From Planctomycetota bacterium (GTDB lineage: Bacteria; Planctomycetota; Planctomycetia; Planctomycetales; Planctomycetaceae), in assembly GCA_023417655.1 (NCBI GenBank), contig JAEZFD010000072.1, forward strand, positions 1-64,000: 64,000 nt of DNA, given 5' to 3'. The notes beneath the pieces were generated by a model. It saw nothing but the letters and a program-made list of their open reading frames with translations. It searched no databases and was not told the origin of the DNA. The position numbers and the translations under genes are program-made. Shown here one piece after another: positions 1-8,272 of this stretch. Each line of letters opens with the position of its first letter. Within the stretch, counting starts at the first letter, position 1.

Positions 1-61
1 CAGTCAGACTGGTCCGGCTCTCTTGTTGATTCAGGACGGGGATTCCAGTTCGGAATCTGCG

Positions 62-406
62 TTATTTCGCTGCCAGAAAGCGGCCGCCGGACATGAACAT
101 GCCGTTGTCGCAGGGATGGCACCATTCGATTTTCACGCGATACTGAAACTCGCGGTTATCGCTCGCCATTCTGACGGTGACTTCCTCCGGGCTGATCGAC
201 CCTTTGTGGAAGAGTCCGAGACCGAAGCGACTGATCTCACGAGTGACCGCGGCGATCGTACTGCCGCGGCTCGTAATGATTTCGGCCGGGACGGCGAGTT
301 CCATCCGCTCAGAGACGCGGTTGTGGTTAACTTGCGACTTGTCGATATTCCCGAGGACTTCTCGCAGGTCAGCAAGGGTTGGTCTGCTCCAGGGATCCGC
401 GGACAT
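62..406 (-). CDS. PilZ-domain protein
   Basis: A 114-residue protein that is almost entirely one PilZ-like domain. It has the RxxxR motif (RVSER) near residue 30 and a later (D/N)xSxxG-like element (EISRFGLG) near residue 56. In PilZ proteins these two motifs bind cyclic di-GMP, so a role as a c-di-GMP receptor is inferred; the exact target is unknown. I chose the ATG at 404-406 because an AGAGG ribosome site lies just upstream; the open frame extends further to 571 but that part has a non-coding look (Arg/Ser/Pro rich). No signal peptide or membrane segment, so it should be cytoplasmic. The gene has no partner on the same strand within 360 bases. Confidence 0.75.
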   Translation of the reverse strand: MSADPWSRPTLADLREVLGNIDKSQVNHNRVSERMELAVPAEIITSRGSTIAAVTREISRFGLGLFHKGSISPEEVTVRMASDNREFQYRVKIEWCHPCDNGMFMSGGRFLAAK

Positions 407-767
407 GTTGACCTCTTGGCGTCGGCTCGCAAACGACCAGGACCGCCGGGGCTCAGCTCTACACGGTGTGCCGCTCGATAGGGGCTGTCTTTTCCAACGA
501 AGGAAAATCGCCTGTCGAGACAGAACCGGTTGAGCGTCCTGCTTGTGTCGTCGGTGTGTTATTGAATCCAACCGGCAATCAGGTCGACTTCATCACTCTG
601 TCCGATCGTCAGTGCGAGGACAGATGAAAGCAGTCAATGAGCCCAGATTCGCCGAATGGCGTATAAAACTCACGCAACACTAGGTCACAGCGGAGTTGGA
701 GTGCTGGAATTTATAGGGAATTCCAGCACTCATGATCCCCGAGATCCGCAGATTCGCTAGAACTGGA
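407..767. other. Intergenic region with a strong inverted repeat
   Basis: No convincing gene. The main feature is a perfect 13-base inverted repeat at 699-711 and 719-731 with a 7-base loop, lying 37 bases past the stop of the large minus-strand lipoprotein gene. It is probably a transcript end or 3' stabilising hairpin; there is no clear U-tract on either side. Confidence 0.6.
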
Positions 768-2942
768 TTAAGCTGCCCGCTTTATCTTCAGCGGTGGATT
801 TTCCGCAGGCTGTTCGGCGGCAGACGGGGATTCCGTTGCCGTCGATTCAGGTTCGCGGCTGCGGATGTCCTGTTCGACATCATCCTCGTCCCGACGGGCG
901 AACTTGATCCCTGCGACGAGTGCAACTCCACTTCCCAGTAGTCCCAGCACCACCCAGATCGCTCGGCTGGCGGAGTTCTTCTGAGGTGCGGCACTGTCGG
1001 TTGAGGTCGTCTGATCGGCAGAAGCCGTCAGGTGATCGGTCGGCACGCGACGTGGTTCAGCGTCTGGAAACGAGGGAGCGGCCAAGTGGGGACGCTGTCG
1101 GTCGAGAGTCGCCATTGCCATCGGTCGGGCGGAATTCGCGGACATGGAGTCCGTCGTCGGTGGTTCCAGCAACTTCGGTTTGCGTTCGCCACTGACACTT
1201 TCAGCAATGGCAAACTGCACGCCGCTCCCTTCTTTCATCTCGCCGAATGGGCTCGTCGAAGGAGAATGCGGCAAGGTTTCGCTGGAGAAGGACAGTGCTG
1301 ATAGCGGGGACGGAGCCTGAGCTTCACCCTTTTCCGTGCTCGGTAATGGTCGAATCAGATTCGGAGCAGTTCCGCCTGAACTCAGAGTCGATCGTGCCGG
1401 GACGGTCGGGCGGATTTCCGGCAGGGCGACCTCCGCACCTGGCTGGCTGATCCACTTGCCTTCTATCACTGGTTCCTGATGAGCAGGAGCCGGTTGCATA
1501 GGTGTTCGACTTGCCTCGAATGGAGTTCGTGTCCCCATCGGGTCACGGTTTGCAATTGCCGTCGACGGTCCAGGAACCGGTGTCCAGGTGGCGAATGATT
1601 CGCCGAAGACGTCCTCGCTCAGGTTCTCGCGCGGGGCAGGTGTTGCTGCCAGCGGAGTTGCATCAACTTGAGTGGAATTCCACTCTTTCGCGGTCTCTTC
1701 GAGCTTCATCCCGCCAGTCGGGCTGTGGCTCTCGGCTGCGAGCGACGAATTCCCATGAGGACGGTCGCCCCAGATTCGGGTCGCGATCGTCTGTGACAGT
1801 TCTTTCGGGTTCTCATCACCGGCATTGAAGGCGAGCTGATGCTCATCAGCAATCTTCACGGCCAACAGAGCACTGCGATAGGCAGCGTGCAGCTGTCCCC
1901 GAATCAGATTGGAATGTGCGTCCGACATCAATGCTTTGATGCGGAGCCGTTGCTGCCGCTGGGCCGCTGACTCAGTCAGGAGATTCTGATTTGCGCTGCT
2001 GCGGGCAACAGGCTGCTCCGCGGCGGGCTCGGCAGAAGCTGCAGAAGGAGTCTCAGCGGGAGACTCGGCAGGCGTCGATTCGGTCTGAGCGAAGTCGAAT
2101 CGCGATTTCCCAGACATTGTCGACAGTGGAGTTTCGATCTTCACTTCTTTCGTGGGACTCACGGCCCAGTCCGGAAGTTTGGAAATGGCGGCCGACTCGT
2201 CGCCTGCAGCGACTTCCATTGCCGCAGGCTTGGTCAGCGATGCTTGGCCTTTCTCATCCGTCGCAGCGGCGGAGGCGGTCTGAATGCCTGAACCGCTTTC
2301 CGGCTTGGCAGGCTTTTGCGCGTCGCCAGGGAAGGGTTGAGACTTCGGCTTGCCGGGTGCCGCAGCTGTCTGAGGAGCCTGCGGTGCGGCCGTGGCCTTC
2401 GGAGAGCCAGCGACCGACGCTGGTTTGGTCGGTTTGATGTTCTCTTCGAACCAGTTTTCTGGTTTCAGCGACTGCGGAGGTGCGACCGTTTTGGATTTGG
2501 CGACCTCTGGTTTCGCTTTCGCACCCGGCGTCACGGTCGAGCGAGTTTCAGCTTTTGCTGTCGCCTTCTCGTCCGCTTTCGCTTCGGATTTGCCAGACTC
2601 AGAAGAGGCCTTCTTCCAGAACATCCAGAGTGGAGGTCGGCTGGTGGTTTTCTTCTCGTCATTCACCTGAACGACGTCACCTGAATCCTCAGGCATCTCT
2701 CCGCCTGCCCATTGAACGCGTCGTGACTGGTCGCCGGTATGGCCGGCCAGCTCGATTTGCGAGTCATGGGAATCCATGCGGTCCGACGCTTCTGCGGAAG
2801 CTGCAGCACGATGCTCCTCCGAAGCGATGTCGGAGCGGAACGGGCTGTTCAGACAGCCGGACAATGGAAGCGTCGATGCCCAACTTACGGCAAACGCAAC
2901 TTTCAGCGCGTTTTTCCGCATCGTCGATGGTTGTGGGCGCAT
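768..2942 (-). CDS. Large Ala/Pro/Ser-rich lipoprotein with a C-terminal membrane segment
   Basis: About 724 residues, not recognised as a known family. The N-terminus is a lipoprotein signal: basic start, hydrophobic stretch, then a PLSGC lipobox with the candidate lipidated cysteine at residue 30. The middle (roughly 100-660) is low-complexity, rich in Ala, Pro, Ser and Lys, with a short better-conserved-looking patch around residues 335-400 that may be a helical repeat (residues such as RGQLHAAYRSALLAVKIAD look TPR-like). A single hydrophobic segment near 675-697 is followed by a charged tail. Chosen start is the ATG at 2942, directly after a GTG at 2945; a GGGGGG run sits 8 bases upstream. 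Likely a cell-envelope protein; function unknown. Confidence 0.7.
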   Translation of the reverse strand: MRPQPSTMRKNALKVAFAVSWASTLPLSGCLNSPFRSDIASEEHRAAASAEASDRMDSHDSQIELAGHTGDQSRRVQWAGGEMPEDSGDVVQVNDEKKTTSRPPLWMFWKKASSESGKSEAKADEKATAKAETRSTVTPGAKAKPEVAKSKTVAPPQSLKPENWFEENIKPTKPASVAGSPKATAAPQAPQTAAAPGKPKSQPFPGDAQKPAKPESGSGIQTASAAATDEKGQASLTKPAAMEVAAGDESAAISKLPDWAVSPTKEVKIETPLSTMSGKSRFDFAQTESTPAESPAETPSAASAEPAAEQPVARSSANQNLLTESAAQRQQRLRIKALMSDAHSNLIRGQLHAAYRSALLAVKIADEHQLAFNAGDENPKELSQTIATRIWGDRPHGNSSLAAESHSPTGGMKLEETAKEWNSTQVDATPLAATPAPRENLSEDVFGESFATWTPVPGPSTAIANRDPMGTRTPFEASRTPMQPAPAHQEPVIEGKWISQPGAEVALPEIRPTVPARSTLSSGGTAPNLIRPLPSTEKGEAQAPSPLSALSFSSETLPHSPSTSPFGEMKEGSGVQFAIAESVSGERKPKLLEPPTTDSMSANSARPMAMATLDRQRPHLAAPSFPDAEPRRVPTDHLTASADQTTSTDSAAPQKNSASRAIWVVLGLLGSGVALVAGIKFARRDEDDVEQDIRSREPESTATESPSAAEQPAENPPLKIKRAA

Positions 2943-3276
2943 CACAAGAACCCCCCTAAGTGATGACAGAACCTATCTCATTCGATTTTATCGACACCAT
3001 TTATTCTGCCGCATGAGACGAAGGCCCCGGAATTTCCGGTTCTGCGGACAATTCCGCAAATGCGACGGGATCCTGCGAGAGATGTGCAAATTCCCCGAGC
3101 AATACACGCTCAAACGGACTTATGGCCTAATGTTGAGAAATGAATTCTTCGTACTCAGGCCCCCGCAAATGATCATTCCCAGTGTGACTCGAGCGACTCG
3201 CGCCGCTGTCGAGAGTCACGTTCTGCCATCGGGGCGGCAAGAATCACCGCTGCCCGGTGCGCCAGGGTGTTTCGTT

Positions 3277-4458
3277 ATGCAACTCTCTTCTCCTCAAGAG
3301 ATTGAGGAGTTTGTGCAAGAGTGGAGCGATCTCGCTGACAGATCGCTTGATGCGAATGTGTTTTATACACCCTGGTTTTTTCAACCGGCCGCCAAGCGTC
3401 TCCCGTCACGGGGAAGCTGGAAAATTCTCCTGGTGTGGAGAAAAGAGAAGACGCCGGGGAAACCACCGGTTCTTGTCGGTTTTTTCCCGTTCGTCGAGCG
3501 ACACAGCTTAGTTCTGGGGCGTGTCTGGGCGCTCTGGGAACACCCATATTGCTATTTGACGACTCCGCTGGTCGAAGACGGATCGCAGCGGGAAGTTCTG
3601 GCTGGCGTATTTGAGTATGTGAGTTCGCAGACTCCGAAGGTCTCGGCGCTGGAGTTTCCCCTTTTGACAGGGGATGGTCGCTGGCAGCAGGCCATGACCG
3701 CTGTCCTGCGAGAACGACTTGCGGTGCAGTATACGCAGGATCGCTATTTGCGAGCGGCACTGATTCCGAGTGACAACGGTGAGAACAGATCCTCAGGAGG
3801 ACTTGCCGGGCACCATCTTCGTGAATTGCGACGGTTGCGGAGAAAGCTCGAAGGGCTCGGACAGTTAGAGTACCGGTCTCTGGATGAGACTCGAGGAAGT
3901 GAACTCTGGCTCGACTGGTTTTTGCAGTTGGAAACATCCGGCTGGAAGGCAGAAGAGGGGACCGCGATCCAGCAGCGAGAAGCGGACGTCGATTTCTTTC
4001 GTCAGATCGTTTACTCAGGCCTGCAGCAGAACCGCGTGCAGATGGAGGGACTGTTCCTCGACGGAAACCCGATTGCACTGCGAGTCAATCTCTTCAGCCC
4101 GCCTGTGTCGTTTGCCTTCAAAATCGCTTACGACGAGACGTTGAGAAAATATTCACCGGGACTTCAGCTCGAACTTTCAAGCATGGAGCGATTCGGGCAG
4201 TGCGGCCGACTCCAGTGGTCTGATTCCTGTGCCGCGCCTGGTCATCCGATGATTGACCGAGTCTGGGCCGGACGACGTGTTATTGAACATCTGCTTGTCT
4301 CAACCGGTCACGTTCGCGGAGATCTGGTTCTGGGATTCAAGCCGTTTCTCCGGGCAGTTTATCGCGTACAGAAACGTGTCATACAACGCTTGCGACAGGC
4401 TGAGAAAAGCAAGTCCCGCCCGGATGTCCAGCCGTCGGCGACTGACCTTCCGGCCTGA
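3277..4458 (+). CDS. GNAT-fold acyltransferase of the CelD/BcsL (FemAB-like) type
   Basis: About 393 residues. The C-terminal half carries the Acetyltransf_6 signature: a basic helix with HHLRELRRLRRKLE, then a conserved block LETSGWKAEEGTA, the QREADVDFFRQI segment, and the MEGLFLDGNPIALRVN and FAFKIAYDE beta strands of a GNAT fold. Such proteins transfer acyl or aminoacyl groups in polysaccharide, lipid or peptide modification; the substrate here is unknown. The frame is open far upstream, and ATGs at 3130 and 3169 are alternatives. I prefer 3277 because an AGGGTG lies 7 bases before it and the N-terminus then matches family layout. The next gene, an iron-dependent oxygenase-like protein, starts 106 bases downstream on the same strand, so the two are probably cotranscribed. 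Confidence 0.75.
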   Translation: MQLSSPQEIEEFVQEWSDLADRSLDANVFYTPWFFQPAAKRLPSRGSWKILLVWRKEKTPGKPPVLVGFFPFVERHSLVLGRVWALWEHPYCYLTTPLVEDGSQREVLAGVFEYVSSQTPKVSALEFPLLTGDGRWQQAMTAVLRERLAVQYTQDRYLRAALIPSDNGENRSSGGLAGHHLRELRRLRRKLEGLGQLEYRSLDETRGSELWLDWFLQLETSGWKAEEGTAIQQREADVDFFRQIVYSGLQQNRVQMEGLFLDGNPIALRVNLFSPPVSFAFKIAYDETLRKYSPGLQLELSSMERFGQCGRLQWSDSCAAPGHPMIDRVWAGRRVIEHLLVSTGHVRGDLVLGFKPFLRAVYRVQKRVIQRLRQAEKSKSRPDVQPSATDLPA

Positions 4459-4564
4459 GACCAGTTTGCTCTCGCGAGTGCCCGCGCAGCGCGGCTTTCG
4501 GAAGCAAAACTGAAAAATGTTATCACGCATTGAAATTTACTGACCGAGATCAAAGGCTTACCAC

Positions 4565-5500
4565 ATGGCGGAAATTAAAACGGCCGTCCTTCCGAAGGTT
4601 GTTCCTGCTGCGGGGTCGCGTTCACTGCTACAGCTTCATCCGTTGGAGTTTGAACAGCACTTCGCACGGGAGCCATTCCTGATCGGACATCAGCTGGAAT
4701 CACACCCCCTGTTCCAGATCGATCGGCTGCTTGAGCTGTCGAAGCGACTGCCGGAGTCATGTATTGAATACAACGCCGGCAACATCCCAGTCAGTATCGA
4801 TGCCGACCTGACACCCCGGAATGGATTGAGTCCTGAAGAAACGATCCGGCGGATTGCTGAGTGCAAGTCCTGGCTGGTGATGAAGTATGTCGAACAGGAT
4901 CCGGCATATCGCAAGCTCCTGGAAGACTGTCTCGCCGAGATTCGTCCGTACTCCGAACCCATCGCACCGGGGATGACACAGCCGCAGGCGTTCATCTTTG
5001 TCACATCGCCGGGTTCAGTGACTCCCTATCACATTGATCCTGAGCACAACTTCCTGCTGCAGATTCGCGGTTCGAAAGAAGTGCGGATGTTGAACGGTGA
5101 TGACCGTTCCATCGTTTCCGAACAGGATCTCGAATCCTTCTATTCGGATCGCGGACGCAATCTGAAGATGAAGCAGGATCACGAACAGATTGGCTGGACC
5201 TTCCAACTTCAGCCGGGGCAGGGATTGCACTTTCCGGTGACGTTCCCGCATTGGGTGAAGAACGGGGATGAGGTCTCGATTTCCTTCAGCATTACCTTCC
5301 GAACACCGGATCTTGATCGGCGCCGGGCTCTGTATCAGGCGAACGCCCGCATTCGCGCCGGCGGCAGTGAGCCACGTCCGGTCGGCGAGAGTCGCCTGCG
5401 GGACAATTTCCTGTATCTGAGCAGTCGGGTTCGACGGAAACTGTCAGGCCTCTTCGGCCAGAAAGAAACCTGTTCGCACGACCGCAAATGCGGCAAGTAA
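4565..5500 (+). CDS. JmjC/cupin-type Fe(II) oxygenase-like protein
   Basis: 311 residues with a double-stranded beta-helix core like JmjC hydroxylases and cupin_8 proteins. The metal triad is visible: His156 and Asp158 in TPYHIDPEHNF and His229 in FPHWVKNG. Lys171 in RGSKEV could bind 2-oxoglutarate. These features suggest an Fe(II)/2-oxoglutarate hydroxylase, often annotated as a jumonji-like transcription factor although it has no DNA-binding domain. Substrate unknown. It follows the CelD-like acyltransferase gene and ends at a strong terminator hairpin, so the pair forms a small unit, perhaps modifying a shared product (inference). The last 35 residues are basic and may be disordered. Confidence 0.75.
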   Translation: MAEIKTAVLPKVVPAAGSRSLLQLHPLEFEQHFAREPFLIGHQLESHPLFQIDRLLELSKRLPESCIEYNAGNIPVSIDADLTPRNGLSPEETIRRIAECKSWLVMKYVEQDPAYRKLLEDCLAEIRPYSEPIAPGMTQPQAFIFVTSPGSVTPYHIDPEHNFLLQIRGSKEVRMLNGDDRSIVSEQDLESFYSDRGRNLKMKQDHEQIGWTFQLQPGQGLHFPVTFPHWVKNGDEVSISFSITFRTPDLDRRRALYQANARIRAGGSEPRPVGESRLRDNFLYLSSRVRRKLSGLFGQKETCSHDRKCGK

Positions 5501-5531
5501 CGTAAGAGTTCCAGGGCCGGTCAATAAATAA

Positions 5532-5559
5532 AAAACCCGTCACTTAAGTGACGGGTTTT
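5532..5559. terminator. Bidirectional intrinsic terminator
   Basis: A perfect 14+14 base palindrome with an ACCCGTCACTT/AAGTGACGGGT core flanked by A-run and T-run, 31 bases past the oxygenase stop. It should end plus-strand transcription and can also work on the minus strand. Confidence 0.9.
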
Positions 5560-5636
5560 CGCCTGACCCCAATTTGATGGAAGATGCAGCACATCTTCCT
5601 GCATCTTCAGATTGATCCTGATCGGATCTATCACTG

Positions 5637-5666
5637 AGGGCGTTCTCACCAGCAGAGAGCGCCCTT
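5637..5666 (-). terminator. Probable terminator hairpin after the RmlD-like gene
   Basis: An imperfect inverted repeat, AGGGCGTTCTC and GAGAGCGCCCT with one G-U type mismatch and a 7-base loop, lies just past the stop of the minus-strand reductase. There is no clear U-tract, so it may be Rho-assisted or an RNA-stabilising hairpin. A second inverted repeat (GAAGATGCAG/CTGCATCTTC) occupies about 5580-5608. Confidence 0.5.
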
Positions 5667-5673
5667 CATTTGT

Positions 5674-6606
5674 TTATGCAGCGCGAAGTCGGATCGGAGC
5701 TTTCACAGCTGGTCGCAACTTTTCGTGGAACCGTTCGTCGAGCTGTTCGCTGAGACGCTGCAGGCCTTCTGACAGCAGCGGCATGGCGACGCACAGATCT
5801 TTCCGGATCTTCTTGGTCTGGAGGCTGCATTCACCTTCCGCGAAGCCCTGAGGCAGTTCGGTCAGCGAGGACTCGCGACGCATCGCGAGCCAAGGGAGAG
5901 CGAAGCGATCGGCAAGACGCTGGGTAAACTGCAGCGGGCTGATTCGCTCTGCACCGGCGATGTGATAAACCCCGGTGAGACCTTCCTGACAGGCGCGATC
6001 AAGGATCTCTGCGAAGTCAGTCGCCAGAATCGGTGAGGCGTGACGGATGTGATCCTGCTGGACAACCCGTTTGGTCTCGACGCTTCGCAGCAGACTTTCA
6101 ATCCAGCCTGAGCCATCGCTTTCTGGAGACCAGCCGAAGACGTTGGTCCGGACGACCAGTGCTTCAGGGCAGATTTCAAATAGCTGATCTTCGGCAGCAC
6201 GAATGATCTGAGCCTGATAGCTGCCGCATTCTCCGCGTGATTCTTCATCATGGAACAGCCAGGGACCGGTGAAGACAGCATCGGATGAGATCATCACGAA
6301 CTGCACGTCGGCGGCCTTGGCGGCATTTGCCCAGCACTGCAGATCGATCAGCAGGCTGTCGTTAATTTCGGCCTTGGTCTGCGGTTCCCAGCTGGAGCGT
6401 GCAGCCGGTCCACAATAGATCAGGCAATCCGGCTGGCTCTTGGCAATCACGTCCGAGGGGGAAAGGCGGGCATCAATGGCATCGCTGTTTGCGATTTCGT
6501 ACCCGGCCTGTGATGCCCAGGTGGTCACACCGTATTTGCCTGCGAATGAGGCAGCTACGTTCGCGCCAACAATCGTGTCCACACCGACGACTAGAAATTG
6601 ATTCAC
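5674..6606 (-). CDS. RmlD-like NAD(P)-binding reductase (extended SDR), altered active site
   Basis: About 310 residues of the RmlD/dTDP-4-dehydrorhamnose reductase type: an N-terminal beta-alpha-beta fold (VVGVDTIVGANVA), the ISSDAVFTG strand with Ser108, the VVRTNVFGW strand, a DFAEILDRACQEGLTGVYHIAG segment, and a C-terminal substrate region. The usual catalytic YxxxK is altered: Tyr130 is followed by QAQI, so the lysine is missing, and the glycine motif is degenerate. It may still bind a nucleotide sugar or dinucleotide but normal reductase chemistry is doubtful. The start is a GTG at 6606 chosen for a GGAGG box 6 bases upstream; an upstream extension to 6657 has no such support. Confidence 0.7.
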   Translation of the reverse strand: MNQFLVVGVDTIVGANVAASFAGKYGVTTWASQAGYEIANSDAIDARLSPSDVIAKSQPDCLIYCGPAARSSWEPQTKAEINDSLLIDLQCWANAAKAADVQFVMISSDAVFTGPWLFHDEESRGECGSYQAQIIRAAEDQLFEICPEALVVRTNVFGWSPESDGSGWIESLLRSVETKRVVQQDHIRHASPILATDFAEILDRACQEGLTGVYHIAGAERISPLQFTQRLADRFALPWLAMRRESSLTELPQGFAEGECSLQTKKIRKDLCVAMPLLSEGLQRLSEQLDERFHEKLRPAVKAPIRLRAA

Positions 6607-6952
6607 GCGATGCCTCCATGCCTGGCGTGTTGCGATACAGTCAGGATTCCGTTCCACGGCCTGATGTGTTTCTGGCTGACATTTCCGTCAGCAGTGAGGC
6701 GAGTATATGGATCGTCTAAAATTTCTTCCAAGGGCAATCGGCAGGATTTACCGATCGATTCCTGCTGCCTTGTAGTTCTTGCAACGACGGGGACAATTGG
6801 ACCCGGTAATACGGTCTGCCATCACTGAGAGTTGCCTGAATTTCCGCCGGGATTGTGATGGAATTTCCCGGACAAGGAACCGCTCCGGGGAATAGAGGGC
6901 GGAATGAGTATGGTCCGCAGCAGTTCGCTCGCGGAAGAAATAAGGTTCTCTT
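6607..6952. other. Divergent intergenic region
   Basis: Between the divergently transcribed RmlD-like and SWIM genes. It must carry promoters for both directions. Apart from the ribosome sites at each end, I see no gene and no strong repeat. Confidence 0.5.
6613..6617 (-). promoter_or_regulatory. Ribosome binding site that fixes a GTG start
   Basis: CCTCC on the plus strand reads GGAGG on the minus strand, 6 bases before the GTG of the RmlD-like gene. It decides for the shorter protein. Confidence 0.75.
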
Positions 6953-8272
6953 GTGCAGTTGACGCTTGATCACGTAACTCAGCTTGCCCCCGATGAGAAA
7001 GCGGTGGCCTCTGCGCGTCAATTGCTCTCACTCCACTTCTGGAGTGATCTGGGGATGAATGAATCGGCCCTTTGGGGAGACTGTCGAGGGGCAGGAATCT
7101 ATCGGGTCCGCATCGACCTCTCGAATCTCGGCCAGAGCTGTAATTGCCCGAGCCGGAAACGCCCTTGTCGGCATTCGCTGGGCCTGCTGATGCTGCTGGT
7201 CACCAAACCTGACGCAATTGAAGTGGCTGAGCCTCCGCCTGATGTTGCTGAGTGGCTTGAGAAACGGAAACAGCGAGACGCCAAGAGTGCATCCCGGAAA
7301 ATAGAGAAGAAACCCGTTGATGACGTCGCTCGCGGGAAGCGGGTCGAACGTCGCGAAGGGCGCGTGACAGAGGGGATTGAAAGTCTGCAGCGGTGGATCT
7401 GTGATCTCGTGCGGACAGGCGTTGCCGGAATCGAAGTTCATGGTCCTGAATTCTGGGAAACGCAAGCCCGGCGTATGGTCGATGCTCAGGCTCCGGGGCT
7501 GGCTCAACGTCTGCGACGTCTCGGAGAAATGCCAGGGGAGTCGGTCGACTGGCCTGAACGACTTCTCAAAGAACTTGGCCGTCTCGAACTGCTGTTGATT
7601 GCAGCGCAACGGCTGTCCGAACTCTCGCCTGACCTGCAGGCCGATGTGCGGCAGTTTCTCGGATGGACGCTGTCTCAATCGGATCTCGAAGATCATGGCG
7701 ATCGAGTCAACGATCAATGGATCGTCGTCGGGCAACGAGAGGAAGACGACGACAGGCTCCGCAGCAAATGGATCTGGCTGCAATCGCTGACCACCGGGAC
7801 ATTCGCATTGATTCTGCAGTTCGCACCGGGGACGCAGCCCTTCGCTCTGAACTGGCCTGTGGGAACCCGATTTACCGCGACCATGTTGTTCTATCCCGGC
7901 ACACGACGGGAGCGGGCGCGACTGGTGGAACAATCTGCCATTTCAGGGGCAAACGCATCGCGTCTCCCGTCACAGCTCATCGGGCTGGAGACAGTCGAGG
8001 CGTTGTTGCAGTCACATGCGGAGGCACTGGCCCGATCTCCATGGATACCGACGACACTGGCGGTTTTGAAGAACGTGACAATCACCCCGCAGAGTGGGCA
8101 ATGGTGGGTGCGGGATCGTCAAGGGCAGGGGATTCCTTGTCGAACCGCACAGCCGTGGAAGTTACTTGCTTCCAGCGGGGGACAGGCTGTCCACCTGTTT
8201 GGCGAATGGGATGGCGAAGCCTTTCGCCCACTGACTCTGATGACGGACGGCCAGCTGATGGATCTGACATGA
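6953..8272 (+). CDS. SWIM zinc-finger protein
   Basis: 439 residues. The SWIM motif CxCx6CxH is at Cys63, Cys65, Cys72 and His74, inside the typical context of an upstream beta-hairpin (GIYRVRIDLSNLGQSCNCPS). SWIM fingers bind nucleic acid or protein. Residues 85-135 are charged and low in complexity; the remaining 300 residues are not recognised but are typical of the large bacterial SWIM proteins found with DUF5691. The start is GTG with AAGG about 8 bases upstream. The stop overlaps the ATG of the next gene (ATGA), so translation is coupled and the two products probably work together. In other bacteria I recall this pair beside MoxR AAA+ ATPase and VWA-domain genes; none is present here. 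Confidence 0.8.
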   Translation: MQLTLDHVTQLAPDEKAVASARQLLSLHFWSDLGMNESALWGDCRGAGIYRVRIDLSNLGQSCNCPSRKRPCRHSLGLLMLLVTKPDAIEVAEPPPDVAEWLEKRKQRDAKSASRKIEKKPVDDVARGKRVERREGRVTEGIESLQRWICDLVRTGVAGIEVHGPEFWETQARRMVDAQAPGLAQRLRRLGEMPGESVDWPERLLKELGRLELLLIAAQRLSELSPDLQADVRQFLGWTLSQSDLEDHGDRVNDQWIVVGQREEDDDRLRSKWIWLQSLTTGTFALILQFAPGTQPFALNWPVGTRFTATMLFYPGTRRERARLVEQSAISGANASRLPSQLIGLETVEALLQSHAEALARSPWIPTTLAVLKNVTITPQSGQWWVRDRQGQGIPCRTAQPWKLLASSGGQAVHLFGEWDGEAFRPLTLMTDGQLMDLT

